Source of the DNA: CALCCV01 sp964388665
Lineage (GTDB): Bacteria; Bdellovibrionota; Bdellovibrionia; Bdellovibrionales; Bdellovibrionaceae
Length of the DNA stretch: 52,527 nt
Assembly (NCBI GenBank): GCA_964388665.1
Contig: CAYMBJ010000023.1
Coordinates: forward strand, 1-52,527
Direction of reading: 5' to 3'
Both the position numbers and the translations under genes were made by a program. This document shows positions 7,192 through 15,475 of this stretch, in pieces. Under the pieces are notes generated by a model. That model had not been told where the DNA came from. It searched no databases and saw only the letters and a list, made by a program, of their open reading frames with translations. Each line of letters begins with the position of its first letter. Position 1 is the stretch's first letter.

Positions 7192-9141
7192 TTGAGTCAT
7201 CAGGTCATTGCTAGGAAATGGCGCCCACAGTCCTTTGACCAAATGGTGGGGCAAACCCACATCTCCCAAACTCTGAACAATGCGATTCTCTTGGATCGCA
7301 TTCCTCAAGCTTTGCTCTTTACCGGTCCACGTGGCACTGGGAAAACAAGTTCCGCGCGCATTTTTGCAAAAAATCTTCGCTGTTTAAATCCCAACTACAA
7401 TCCCAACTACAAAGTGCAAACAGACAAAGTACAAACAGAGAGTCGCGAGACCGAATCCAGCACAGGTGAATCACCTACCGATCCGGGCGCCTCAACCGAC
7501 ACGACCAAAGTGGCTCTCAGCGGCACCACCGGCTTGGCTTGCAATGCCTGCCAGAGCTGTTTGGAAATCAATGCAGGAAATGCAGTTGATGTGCTCGAAA
7601 TCGATGGTGCCTCTCACAATGGGGTCGATTCTGTACGGCAGCTTCGCGAAAATGTGGGCTACATGCCCTCTTACGGCAAATACAAAGTGTACATTGTCGA
7701 CGAAGTGCACATGCTCTCGGGGTCGGCCTTCAATGCGCTTTTAAAAACACTCGAAGAACCCCCTGCACATGTGGTTTTTATCTTAGCTACGACCGAAGTT
7801 CACAAAATTCCTGAGACCATTCTTTCGCGCTGCCAACGCTTTGATTTTCGACGCATTCCTTTGCAGCAGGTTGTGGATCGCCTGCAACTCATTTGTGACA
7901 GCGAGGGTTTTGTTAGCGAAACCGAAGCGCTGTGGCTGTTGGCGCGACAAGGTGAAGGCAGCCTGCGCGACTCCCTGAGTTTTTTAGACCAGGTGGCGGC
8001 CTTTTCTAGGGGGCAAATTACCTTAGCGAAGGTCGTGGATATTCTGGGACTCCTCGATCACCACCTGTTAAAATCACTGCTCCATGCGCTGATCCTGCGC
8101 CAGGCTCCTGAGGTTCTGAGTCTTTTGGGAAAACTGCACAGCTCGGGCCTCGATGCACAGATCTTTTTTTCTGAATTGTTATTTTGGGTGCGCAATCTGA
8201 TTGTCATCAAAACCGCCGATGGCGAAAAGCCCTATTGGTTAGAACTCTCAGACGGTGACTTTGCCGACTTTGCGAAGATCGCCGCGCAAACTTCAATCGA
8301 GGATCTGCACTTTCTGTTTGATCTTTTGCTCAAAGGGCAAATGGATCTGCAACGTGCAGCCCAACCGATGATGGTGGTCGAGGTGATCCTGCTTCGCTGC
8401 CTGTTGATTCCACAGATGTCACCCATTCAGGATATGCTCGATCATCATGAGCAGACCTCACCCAGACCAACACCGTCGCAGATGGGTGTGCGCGCTGGCG
8501 CTGGCGGCGGCGGTGGCACTGGCGCAACGGGCGCAAGCTCCGCCAACGTCACATCCACGCGAAATCCCCATTTTGAGAAAAACCCGTCATCTCAAACACG
8601 ACCTCAGCCTCCAGGCCAACCTCAGGCTGCGCAGCCAATGCGCAGAGCCAGCCCCCGCTATGTCAGTGGCAAAACACCGCTAGAAAAGTGGTTTAATTTT
8701 GCCGAAAAAACCAAAGACGTTGATCCTCTCTACGCAGCGAAGCTAGAAAATATTGTTTTTATTGGTGACTCAGATAAGCGTCTGACCCTGAGTGTGCCGA
8801 GCAAGCTGGCCTTTTTGCGAGATCAGCTTTTGGCCCCTGAATCTCGTAAAAAGTTACAAGGATTGATTGATTCATTTTGGGGTGCTGGGTATGCTTTTGA
8901 TGTTGGCATGGGTCAAGAAGAGAAGGGCGACTCTGTTCACTCTTTTCGCCAGCGAGAAGCGCAAAAGCAAAGCGAGCAAATCTTGCAGAGGGTGAAAGAG
9001 CATCCGGCGGTGCAAAAGGCACAGGAGGTCTTTAAAACTCGAATTGCTTCTGTGAAGGAGGTCACTTCTACTAAAGATGCGACCGCAGCAGCAGCAGCAG
9101 TAGCAGCTCCTGGCGCAAATAAGACCCAGCAGGACGGTTAG
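7192..9141 (+). CDS. dnaX: DNA polymerase III subunit tau (clamp loader ATPase)
   Basis: This is the clamp-loader motor that opens and loads the sliding clamp. I choose TTG at 7192: it follows GGGAG by 5 nt and yields MSHQVIARKWRP, which matches the family start; upstream GTG/ATG codons at 7177, 7180 and 7186 would add residues not seen in homologues. Motifs: Walker A GPRGTGKTS, Walker B DEVHMLS, and sensor/arginine-finger ILSRCQRF. The zinc module keeps LRC and CNACQSC but has some 50 residues between them, far more than usual, built partly from tandem DNA repeats (7387-7440). Domain III is followed by a Gly/Pro/Ser-rich linker (about 430-490) and a tau-like C-terminal region ending in an alanine run. 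Product 649 aa. I see no convincing frameshift site for a gamma form. Confidence 0.93.
   Translation: MSHQVIARKWRPQSFDQMVGQTHISQTLNNAILLDRIPQALLFTGPRGTGKTSSARIFAKNLRCLNPNYNPNYKVQTDKVQTESRETESSTGESPTDPGASTDTTKVALSGTTGLACNACQSCLEINAGNAVDVLEIDGASHNGVDSVRQLRENVGYMPSYGKYKVYIVDEVHMLSGSAFNALLKTLEEPPAHVVFILATTEVHKIPETILSRCQRFDFRRIPLQQVVDRLQLICDSEGFVSETEALWLLARQGEGSLRDSLSFLDQVAAFSRGQITLAKVVDILGLLDHHLLKSLLHALILRQAPEVLSLLGKLHSSGLDAQIFFSELLFWVRNLIVIKTADGEKPYWLELSDGDFADFAKIAAQTSIEDLHFLFDLLLKGQMDLQRAAQPMMVVEVILLRCLLIPQMSPIQDMLDHHEQTSPRPTPSQMGVRAGAGGGGGTGATGASSANVTSTRNPHFEKNPSSQTRPQPPGQPQAAQPMRRASPRYVSGKTPLEKWFNFAEKTKDVDPLYAAKLENIVFIGDSDKRLTLSVPSKLAFLRDQLLAPESRKKLQGLIDSFWGAGYAFDVGMGQEEKGDSVHSFRQREAQKQSEQILQRVKEHPAVQKAQEVFKTRIASVKEVTSTKDATAAAAAVAAPGANKTQQDG
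7387..7440 (+). repeat. in-frame tandem duplications inside dnaX
   Basis: A 12-bp unit (AATCCCAACTAC) occurs twice in tandem at 7387-7410. It is followed directly by a 15-bp unit (AAAGTGCAAACAGAC) in two near-identical copies at 7411-7440. Both are in frame and code for the first part of the enlarged loop of the DnaX zinc module. Confidence 0.8.
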
Positions 9142-9189
9142 ATTTTGAAGTGATACCAGTTCCAATTTATTCAATTCTTGGAGGTAAAA

Positions 9190-9513
9190 ATGAAAGGTGG
9201 CTTTGGCGGAATGGCCAATCTGATGAAACAAGCCAATCAGATGCAACTCAAAATGAAAAAGGTACAAGAGGAGCTCTCTAAACGTGAGTTTGATGGCACC
9301 AGTGGTGGCGGCGTCGTAAAAGTGAAGGTCAATGGCGATCATAAATTGTTGGCTGTAACCATTGACCCAGAAGTGGTCAAAGCCGGCGACGTAGAAATGC
9401 TTCAAGACTTGATACTCACTGCAACCAATGACGCCATTGAGGTCGCGCGCAAAACCTCGTCGCAAGAGATGGAAAAGATCACCGGTGGAGTTGGTCTACC
9501 TGGAATGTTCTAA
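9190..9513 (+). CDS. ybaB: YbaB/EbfC family nucleoid-associated protein
   Basis: The 107-aa protein has the family layout: a glycine-rich N-terminus, a long amphipathic helix MANLMKQANQMQLKMKKVQEE style at about 6-30, then the DGTSGGGVVKVKVNG beta segment and a C-terminal helix ending in the GLPGMF motif. Members are dimeric DNA-binding proteins often encoded between dnaX and recR, as here, and are thought to shape the nucleoid or to assist recombination and repair. The ATG at 9190 is 5 nt after GGAGG, which decides it over a TTG twelve bases upstream. Confidence 0.93.
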   Translation: MKGGFGGMANLMKQANQMQLKMKKVQEELSKREFDGTSGGGVVKVKVNGDHKLLAVTIDPEVVKAGDVEMLQDLILTATNDAIEVARKTSSQEMEKITGGVGLPGMF

Positions 9514-9518
9514 ATAAT

Positions 9519-10133
9519 ATGCTAAATATCAAAGCTCTGGAAAAGCTCGTTTTTGAATTTGGCAAGTTGCCCGGAATTGGACCCAAGACGGCTCAGCGTC
9601 TGGCCTATCACGTTCTACGAACCAAAGATCAATTTGCTGAAACACTTTCAGAGGCTCTACTGCGGGTAAAAGCTGAAGTTCACACCTGTCCGCAGTGTTT
9701 TAATTTTACGGATAAAGATCTTTGTCACTACTGTCTGGCCGCCTATCGCTCCGACGATGTGCTATGCCTGGTGGAAGAACCTTCAGACATCAGCCGTATT
9801 GAATCATCAGGGGCTTTTCGCGGGCGCTTTCATGTGTTGCATGGAGCGATTTCGCCGCTCGATGGAATCGGCCCTCAAGATCTTAAAATACAAGAGCTCA
9901 TCAATCGGATTGAGGCCGGCGAGCGCGGCGAAGCACCACTGATTAAGGAAATCATCTTTGCCTTGGATGCTGATCTTGAAGGCGATACCACTGTTTTATA
10001 CATAACAAAGACCTTGCAGCATAAAAATATGCGCTTAACTCGAATTGCCCATGGAGTTCCTATTGGCAGCGACATTGATTTCGTGGATGATAGGACTATG
10101 GAAAGAGCTCTCGAAAACAGGATTCAACTCTAG
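9519..10133 (+). CDS. recR: recombination mediator RecR
   Basis: The 204-aa protein is of standard length. An N-terminal helix-hairpin-helix (LPGIGPKTAQRLAYHVL, residues 17-33) precedes a Cys4 zinc finger (C57, C60, C69, C72) and a Toprim domain starting around YRSDDVLCLVEEPSD. RecR works with RecO and RecF to load RecA on SSB-coated gaps. It starts 5 nt after ybaB and its TAG stop is followed without a gap by the ATG of the MglA-like GTPase, so all four genes dnaX-ybaB-recR-mglA are probably one transcription unit. Confidence 0.95.
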   Translation: MLNIKALEKLVFEFGKLPGIGPKTAQRLAYHVLRTKDQFAETLSEALLRVKAEVHTCPQCFNFTDKDLCHYCLAAYRSDDVLCLVEEPSDISRIESSGAFRGRFHVLHGAISPLDGIGPQDLKIQELINRIEAGERGEAPLIKEIIFALDADLEGDTTVLYITKTLQHKNMRLTRIAHGVPIGSDIDFVDDRTMERALENRIQL

Positions 10134-10715
10134 ATGGCCTTAACCAGCAAGGAATCAAAGGATCTGATTCTCAAGGTGAACTACTACGGCCCCTCACTGG
10201 GCGGCAAAACCACGAATTTGCAGTGGCTCTACCAAACCGTCGCTCAAGATCAAATGACAAACAAAGTGGTGGTGGATGCAAACCCTGAGCGAACTCAGCT
10301 ATATGAGCTAGTGCCCATGTCCATTGGCACCATCTTGGGCTATCGCACGCGAGTCCATGTTTTCTCGCCTCCTGGGCAAACGGCCTTGCAAAAGTACCGC
10401 AAAGTGATTCTCAAAAATGTGGACGGCATTATCTTTGTTGCCGATTCGCAACCCGAGCGCATGGAAGAGAATGTCGAGTCGATGCGTGAATTGGCCAATC
10501 TTCTCGAGGAGCAGGGAAAAGACATTGCTGAGATTCCCATGGTCATCCAATACAATAAACGCGACCTTCCCAATGCAGCGCCCATCTCTGAGCTCAGGGC
10601 CGCACTCAACCACTACAATGCGCCAGAAGTGGAGGCTTGTGCTGCTGACGGCAAGGGTGTCATGGAGGCTGTGACACTGGTTTCTAAAAAGATCGTGAGC
10701 TTTTTTAAGACCTAA
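10134..10715 (+). CDS. mglA: MglA-family small GTPase
   Basis: The 193-aa protein is a Ras-like GTPase of the MglA type that sets front-rear polarity and controls gliding or type IV pilus placement in Myxococcus and related bacteria. Motifs: P-loop GPSLGGKT (19-26), the atypical PPGQ in place of DxxG at G3 (VFSPPGQTALQKYRK), ADSQPERMEEN, and NKRD at G4. The missing canonical Asp in G3 is normal for MglA. Its usual GAP partner, MglB, is not adjacent. The gene abuts recR with no spacer, suggesting co-expression with replication and repair genes. Confidence 0.88.
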   Translation: MALTSKESKDLILKVNYYGPSLGGKTTNLQWLYQTVAQDQMTNKVVVDANPERTQLYELVPMSIGTILGYRTRVHVFSPPGQTALQKYRKVILKNVDGIIFVADSQPERMEENVESMRELANLLEEQGKDIAEIPMVIQYNKRDLPNAAPISELRAALNHYNAPEVEACAADGKGVMEAVTLVSKKIVSFFKT

Positions 10716-10750
10716 GGGACTTTACATAAATTCCTCCTAACGACTTCCCA

Positions 10751-10861
10751 GATTCTCTGATTCTCAGATTCTCAGATGCTCTGATTCTTATAATATCGAA
10801 TTCTTAAATTCTTAAATTCTACTGATTAGCTTTAATGATTAACTTCAATGATTAGCTTTGA
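10751..10861. repeat. three successive short tandem repeats
   Basis: Between mglA and nadA lie three different degenerate repeats in a row: GATTCTC-type units (10751-10789), ATTCTTAA units (10799-10820) and TGATTA(A/G)CTT units (10823-10861). I see no gene or clear terminator here. The promoter of nadA presumably lies within this AT-rich stretch. Confidence 0.6.
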
Positions 10862-10891
10862 AATTGTGCGGAAAATGCCTTAAAAGAGGTC

Positions 10892-11854
10892 ATGAAAAAT
10901 CCAATTGAAGCCATCCAGGAAGCCAAAAAAGCACAAAACGCCGTGATTCTCGCCCACTACTACGAAGAGGGCCCCATTCAGGATGTGGCTGATTTTGTCG
11001 GCGATAGTTTTTATTTGGCAAAAATGGGCCAAGAAATAAAAGCCGATACGATACTGCTTGCAGGTGTTGTCTTTATGGCCGAGTCGGTCAAAATTCTCAA
11101 TCCCGAAAAGGACGTCCTGGTACCCGATCTCAATGCGGGTTGCTCGCTTGTGGAGGGCGCTCCCTTTGATAAATATTTGCAATGGCGAAAGGATCATCCA
11201 GACGCCATCTGCGTGACCTACATAAACTCCAGCGCCGAAGTGAAATCCATATCAGATGTGATCGTGACTTCGAGCAATGCCGAAAAAATTGTTGCCACCA
11301 TTCCCAAAGATCGCCGCATCCTTTTTGGTCCTGATCAACACCTCGGAAGATGGCTAAGCAAAAAGATGAATCGCGAGATGATCCTGTGGCCAGGAGCCTG
11401 CGAAGTGCATGTGCTCTTCAATGCCAAACGGCTTTTCGAACTGATTGGCCAACATCCAGACGCTGTGGTCTTGGCGCATCCTGAATGTGAAGAGAACATT
11501 CTCCAGTACGCCCACGTCGTCGGCTCTACCTCTAGACTTCTACAAGAAGTGGCCCAGAACAAAAATAAGAAATTTATTGTGGCCACCGAGTCTGGTATCT
11601 TTCATCAGATGCAAAAGCAACGTCCTGAAGCTGAATTGATTCAGGCCCCCATCGCAGACGGCACCTGCGGCTGCAATCAGTGTCCTTATATGAAATTAAA
11701 TACTCTTCAAAAAGTGCATAAAGCTCTGACAGATCACAAACCTTTGGTCAATTTATCGCCTGAGCTCATGATAAAAGCGAGGGGATCTCTTGAAAGAATG
11801 ATGAAGATTGTGCGAGGAGAAAAAGTGGAGTGGCCCGAGCGATTCTCAGTGTGA
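10892..11854 (+). CDS. nadA: quinolinate synthase
   Basis: The 320-aa enzyme condenses iminoaspartate with dihydroxyacetone phosphate to quinolinate in de novo NAD synthesis, using a [4Fe-4S] cluster. Seen: VILAHYYEEG with substrate-binding His/Tyr, VVFMAESVKIL, PDLNAGCSL (C84), GACEVH (C170) and the C-terminal Cys group TCGCNQCPYM (C259, C261, C264), one of which would be the third cluster ligand. Length is typical of the shorter NadA class. Neither nadB nor nadC is next to it. The start ATG follows AAAAGAGG. Confidence 0.95.
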   Translation: MKNPIEAIQEAKKAQNAVILAHYYEEGPIQDVADFVGDSFYLAKMGQEIKADTILLAGVVFMAESVKILNPEKDVLVPDLNAGCSLVEGAPFDKYLQWRKDHPDAICVTYINSSAEVKSISDVIVTSSNAEKIVATIPKDRRILFGPDQHLGRWLSKKMNREMILWPGACEVHVLFNAKRLFELIGQHPDAVVLAHPECEENILQYAHVVGSTSRLLQEVAQNKNKKFIVATESGIFHQMQKQRPEAELIQAPIADGTCGCNQCPYMKLNTLQKVHKALTDHKPLVNLSPELMIKARGSLERMMKIVRGEKVEWPERFSV

Positions 11855-11957
11855 GAATTTTGCAACTTTGGCTCAACTTCGGCGTTTAGAGAGCCGAGAA
11901 AGGTTTATGAAGAAACAAAAGCACAATATCTCAGTAGCTTTGCAAAAAGGAGCCCCG

Positions 11958-12350
11958 ATGAAGAAGTCCGCTAGCAATAGGAGAGCAGCTCCAAGAAAGA
12001 AGACACATCCTGTTGAGGTGGCCTCCATCACTGCATTAAAAGACTTGGCTAAACTCACCCGCGCCTGCCAGATAGTTCAGGCATCCAGCTCTGGTCTATT
12101 ATTAGAAATTCCACGTGAGAGCTTTATCCCCAAAATGCTGCGTTCTAATCTCAATATTGACTCTCTGATCGGGACCAAAGTCTTGCTCAACATTCGCGAT
12201 ATGAATTTAGAATTGGTAGGCATTGTTAGCCGCACTCTCCTATTAGGTAAGAGTGGTTTTCAGGTGGCCGTTGATTACAGTGAGGATGCACCCGAATATT
12301 GGCGTGAGTGCCTTGCAGACCTTTTGCCTGTGCCGGGCGAAATCGACTGA
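11958..12350 (+). CDS. PilZ-like domain protein
   Basis: I choose the ATG at 11958, 5 nt after AAGGAG, giving 130 aa; an in-frame ATG at 11907 (after GAAAGG) is the alternative, and still earlier starts would overlap nadA. A lysine/arginine-rich N-terminus (RRAAPRKK) precedes a beta-rich region with QASSSGLLLEIP, IGTKVLLNIRD, LVGIVSR and GFQVAVDY. This spacing resembles a PilZ barrel, where a RxxxR pair and a D/NxSxxG motif bind cyclic di-GMP; here the Asp of the second motif is replaced (ASSSG), so binding is doubtful. It may be co-transcribed with nadA. Confidence 0.55.
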   Translation: MKKSASNRRAAPRKKTHPVEVASITALKDLAKLTRACQIVQASSSGLLLEIPRESFIPKMLRSNLNIDSLIGTKVLLNIRDMNLELVGIVSRTLLLGKSGFQVAVDYSEDAPEYWRECLADLLPVPGEID

Positions 12351-12358
12351 TAAGAATT

Positions 12359-13030
12359 TTATAGATCAAAAAATGCGGGAAGACCCTCTTCTTGCAACAG
12401 CGCCAGTGAATAGTGCGACGGCAAAAACCAACTGATGGCTTCAAGTATCCCTTGGTGCTCTGATTTTGGTGGGTTGCCCAAAGAGGCCAGCGAAAATCCC
12501 AGATCCAGGTGATTTTCTTGCAACACTCCCAAGATCTTAACTCCGTAAAGATTCTGATCGCGAAAAAAATCGCGCAGCACCTTTCTAACATATGCCGGAA
12601 AATACTCTGATCCAGGATTACCAAACTTAGCCCCAGCCCCCAATATCACTTCGCCTGTGGGAATGTCCTTAGCTTCTAAATAGAAGCGCCCGGTTTTGCG
12701 AAAATTCCAAACCATCCCATAGTTAAACACAAAATCTGGATACTCTTGTTCTGGATTGAGAACCAATCCCAGTCCCTTTTCTTCCAACCAAGCCATGATT
12801 TTTTGCGTGTCCTCAGTGCCCTCCAGCGAAGACTCTATGGCCAAGTAGGGCCAGGTGTCTGGACCCGTTATGGGATCTGGTGAGAGCACCTGAACTTTGG
12901 CTTGCATAAACAAATGAAAGAATTTTTCTTCCCACTGGGAGTCACGACTCTCTGGGGCAAGAGCCAGCCAATCCTGTAAATCCTTCTGAACTTGCTCCTG
13001 ATTGCGCGGCTGGTTTTTGTCTGGGGTCAC
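12359..13030 (-). CDS. hypothetical protein
   Basis: A 223-aa soluble acidic protein without signal peptide or membrane segment. The N-terminal half has alternating helix and strand (FFHLFMQAKVQVL, IMAWLEEKGLGLVL), followed by a beta-rich core (GMVWNFRKTGRFYLEAKDIPTGEVILGAG) and a C-terminal helical part. I do not recognise the family; a distant resemblance to SseB-type domains is possible but unproved. Its start overlaps the stop of the GNAT gene upstream by 4 bp, so the pair is one unit. Confidence 0.6.
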   Translation of the reverse strand: MTPDKNQPRNQEQVQKDLQDWLALAPESRDSQWEEKFFHLFMQAKVQVLSPDPITGPDTWPYLAIESSLEGTEDTQKIMAWLEEKGLGLVLNPEQEYPDFVFNYGMVWNFRKTGRFYLEAKDIPTGEVILGAGAKFGNPGSEYFPAYVRKVLRDFFRDQNLYGVKILGVLQENHLDLGFSLASLGNPPKSEHQGILEAISWFLPSHYSLALLQEEGLPAFFDL

Positions 13031-13584
13031 GTCAAGTCCTTTACCAAAATCGGATCCTGATCGTCGTCGCGAAAAACAGAAAAACCCGCCTTTTGATATA
13101 GTGACTCAGGTCCGCTCCAAAAATCATGCTCTCGGCGAAACGGAAATGCGAATACACGTTTGATACCTTGGGACTTCAAATCATCAATGATGATCTGAAT
13201 TGTTTGGGTCGCTACCCCTTTTTTCTGCTCATTGTCGTCAACCGCCCAGCAGGTGATGCCCCAGTCATCTTGATGATCACGAAAACCGTAGTCATCTAGC
13301 AACCGCCGCATCGTTCTTAATGGATTCACTTGCACCCAACCAATCGCAACGTTGCCGCGATAAATGAGATAGCCATCAAAATGACCCATCGCAAACATGG
13401 TTTCACGGATGCGCAAATTTTCAATGGCGGTGCGCTTTGAAAATTCATTCCAATTTTGACAAGACCAGGCCGTGCAATAGCACCAATTGTAGCCGCAAGC
13501 CTTGGTAAATTGAAAATACTCTTCAACCAACTCTGGTGAGAGGCGCTTTATATGAATTTGCTCTCGAGATAACTCAGGATTCAT
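13027..13584 (-). CDS. GNAT-family acetyltransferase
   Basis: From ATG 13584 the product has 185 aa. The GNAT core is visible: a substrate-side strand (GYLIYRGNVAIGWVQVNP), a central strand (WGITCWAVDD), the acetyl-CoA loop with EQKKGVATQTIQIIIDDLKSQG (Q/R-x-x-G-V/I-A type), and a C-terminal LYQKAGFSVFRDDD. A cluster of aromatic and Cys residues (CGYNWCYCTAW) near the start resembles GNATs with a short N-terminal extension. The substrate is unknown. No strong ribosome-binding site precedes the start, and a TTG two codons earlier is possible. Confidence 0.75.
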   Translation of the reverse strand: MNPELSREQIHIKRLSPELVEEYFQFTKACGYNWCYCTAWSCQNWNEFSKRTAIENLRIRETMFAMGHFDGYLIYRGNVAIGWVQVNPLRTMRRLLDDYGFRDHQDDWGITCWAVDDNEQKKGVATQTIQIIIDDLKSQGIKRVFAFPFRREHDFWSGPESLYQKAGFSVFRDDDQDPILVKDLT

Positions 13585-13677
13585 TACCAATATGATTTCT
13601 CAAAACAACGGTGTCTGTCTAGTGTTTTATTAATGCAATATGGGCAATATGAATGACCCCATTGGTTTTGATTCTTG

Positions 13678-15366
13678 TTAGCTGGCGAGATTCACAGTCG
13701 CAGCTTGCCATAGCGGCAATTTGAGTAAAAATCGCGTATTGGGGTGATTGGGCTCCAGCTCAAAGCTGCCGTGGTGAGATTGCGCAATGGATCTGATGAG
13801 GCTCAGCCCCAGGCCGGTGCCCTTGCCCACCTCTTTGGAGGTAAAGAAAGGCCGCATTATTTTTTCAGAAAGCTCTGGCGGAATGCCCTTGCCACTATCG
13901 GTAAAGGTCAAATAGGCATACTCTTCATCTGCAGTTACAACAATCTCGACCCAGCGCTGTTCAACAGGAAAGGATTGCAAGGCGTCGATAGAATTGTTCA
14001 GCAAATTAATAAGCACTTGGCCAATGAGGCCGGGATGACACTCAATCTCGATATCGAGTGGAATATCGGCCAGCAACTTCACGCCTTGAAGTTTAAGGCG
14101 CTCGCTTGAAATTTCAAGAACCTCCTGCAAAATTCCATTGATCGAAACCAACTCACACTCGTCATCAACCTTTTGCCGCGAAAGCAGTTTCATACTCGAG
14201 ACAATCTTTGAAACACGAGCGAGGTTGCTTTGAATGACCTTGAGACTGCGCAATATTTCAAGTGGTTCGAGCGTAGCCTTTTTTAAATGAGACTCGATTA
14301 TTGTCGTTCGTCCCGAAATGACGGTGATTGGATTATTGATTTCATGGGCAATTCCGGCGGCCATCTCACCCAATGCTGACAAGCGCGAAGCCACAATCAG
14401 CGAGGCCTGCTGGTCTTCGATCATTGTCTTTGCAGTTTGAATTTCTGTGGTGTCTTGAATTCTGACGAGCCAATCGCCTGCGGCTTCGCCATCTTCGCGA
14501 TCCAGCGGAATCGTATCGATTTCGAACCAAAAGGCGCGCCCCGAAGAGGATTGGGCCTTTATCTTAAAACCAGCAATACCTCTGCCATTGGTTCCTTGCT
14601 GTATGAGCTTAAAAATCTCGACATCAATGATCTTTCCGCCGGGATCAGAAAGCCGCCACGACAAATCAAATAGCTGTGTTCCCAAAGCCGTATCCCATGA
14701 TTTTTCCAGCATTTTGATTGCAGCAATGTTTGCAGATAGAATTCGCATCTCTTTGTCTAAAAGCACCACGCCGTCCTTTAAGTTGGAAAGGATCTTTTCT
14801 CGATACATCTCTTCTTCGGAGGTCTTCACAAAAATTTGGTGCTTTTGCATAGACGAGTACAAACCAATAAATATAGCACTGAAAAAATTAATATAGATCA
14901 CCTCAGAAGACATTGCGGGATGTTGGTGATTGAGTCCCGCGCTTTCAATCATCATAGGCAAATAGATCACCGCACAAATAAAGCCGATACGAGGTGCTAG
15001 TAAGTTCAAAAAGCTCAAAACTCCTACAATGTTTAGTGCGCTCGCAGTGATCCAGACAGACATTAAACTTGTGTTGAGTGCCATGTAGAGGAAAAAGGCC
15101 AGAGCGGAAACGCCACACCCAACGAAGATCCACTCCAGTGCGAGCAACGAGAGTCGGCGAAAGTGAGTGTATGTCCATACGCCCAAAAGAGCCAAAGAGA
15201 TCGCAATTTTCAGGCCAAAGGCCTCGGGTGGGCTGCTCTCGATCAATTCAATGACCGAGCTCCAACCTATGAAGAGCAAAGAGGAAAGCAAAAACAATCT
15301 TCTCAGCATGGTCACATGCCGCTGTATTGAGTTCAGATCAATTCTGGGTTTCGTAAAAAGAGACAT
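13678..15366 (-). CDS. membrane PAS histidine kinase
   Basis: A 562-aa sensor kinase. Six hydrophobic segments fill residues about 22-185, with very short loops and no large periplasmic sensor. A PAS domain (about 195-310: NLKDGVVLLDKEMRIL onward) follows, then the dimerisation/phosphoacceptor helix with AHEINNP, and a HATPase_c domain with NLLNNSIDAL, DSGKGIPPE and GKGTGLGLSL. It should autophosphorylate on the His of AHEINN and signal to a response regulator, but none is adjacent on this strand. It diverges from the cheA operon across a 109-bp spacer, so a shared regulatory region is possible. Confidence 0.88.
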   Translation of the reverse strand: MSLFTKPRIDLNSIQRHVTMLRRLFLLSSLLFIGWSSVIELIESSPPEAFGLKIAISLALLGVWTYTHFRRLSLLALEWIFVGCGVSALAFFLYMALNTSLMSVWITASALNIVGVLSFLNLLAPRIGFICAVIYLPMMIESAGLNHQHPAMSSEVIYINFFSAIFIGLYSSMQKHQIFVKTSEEEMYREKILSNLKDGVVLLDKEMRILSANIAAIKMLEKSWDTALGTQLFDLSWRLSDPGGKIIDVEIFKLIQQGTNGRGIAGFKIKAQSSSGRAFWFEIDTIPLDREDGEAAGDWLVRIQDTTEIQTAKTMIEDQQASLIVASRLSALGEMAAGIAHEINNPITVISGRTTIIESHLKKATLEPLEILRSLKVIQSNLARVSKIVSSMKLLSRQKVDDECELVSINGILQEVLEISSERLKLQGVKLLADIPLDIEIECHPGLIGQVLINLLNNSIDALQSFPVEQRWVEIVVTADEEYAYLTFTDSGKGIPPELSEKIMRPFFTSKEVGKGTGLGLSLIRSIAQSHHGSFELEPNHPNTRFLLKLPLWQAATVNLAS

Positions 15367-15475
15367 CTGTATATATATCGTCAGGAAACGCTCTCACCTG
15401 AGTCTAAAAGATTAATTTTCACTGACCCGACCATAGACCATTAACCTTAGATGACAAGCTGCCGAACTGCTCAAT

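Noticed and set aside
8690..8715. Programmed frameshift in dnaX for a gamma subunit
   Set aside because: The A-rich run GAAAAAACC does not form a standard slippery heptamer in the zero frame and no nearby stem-loop or -1 stop was evident.
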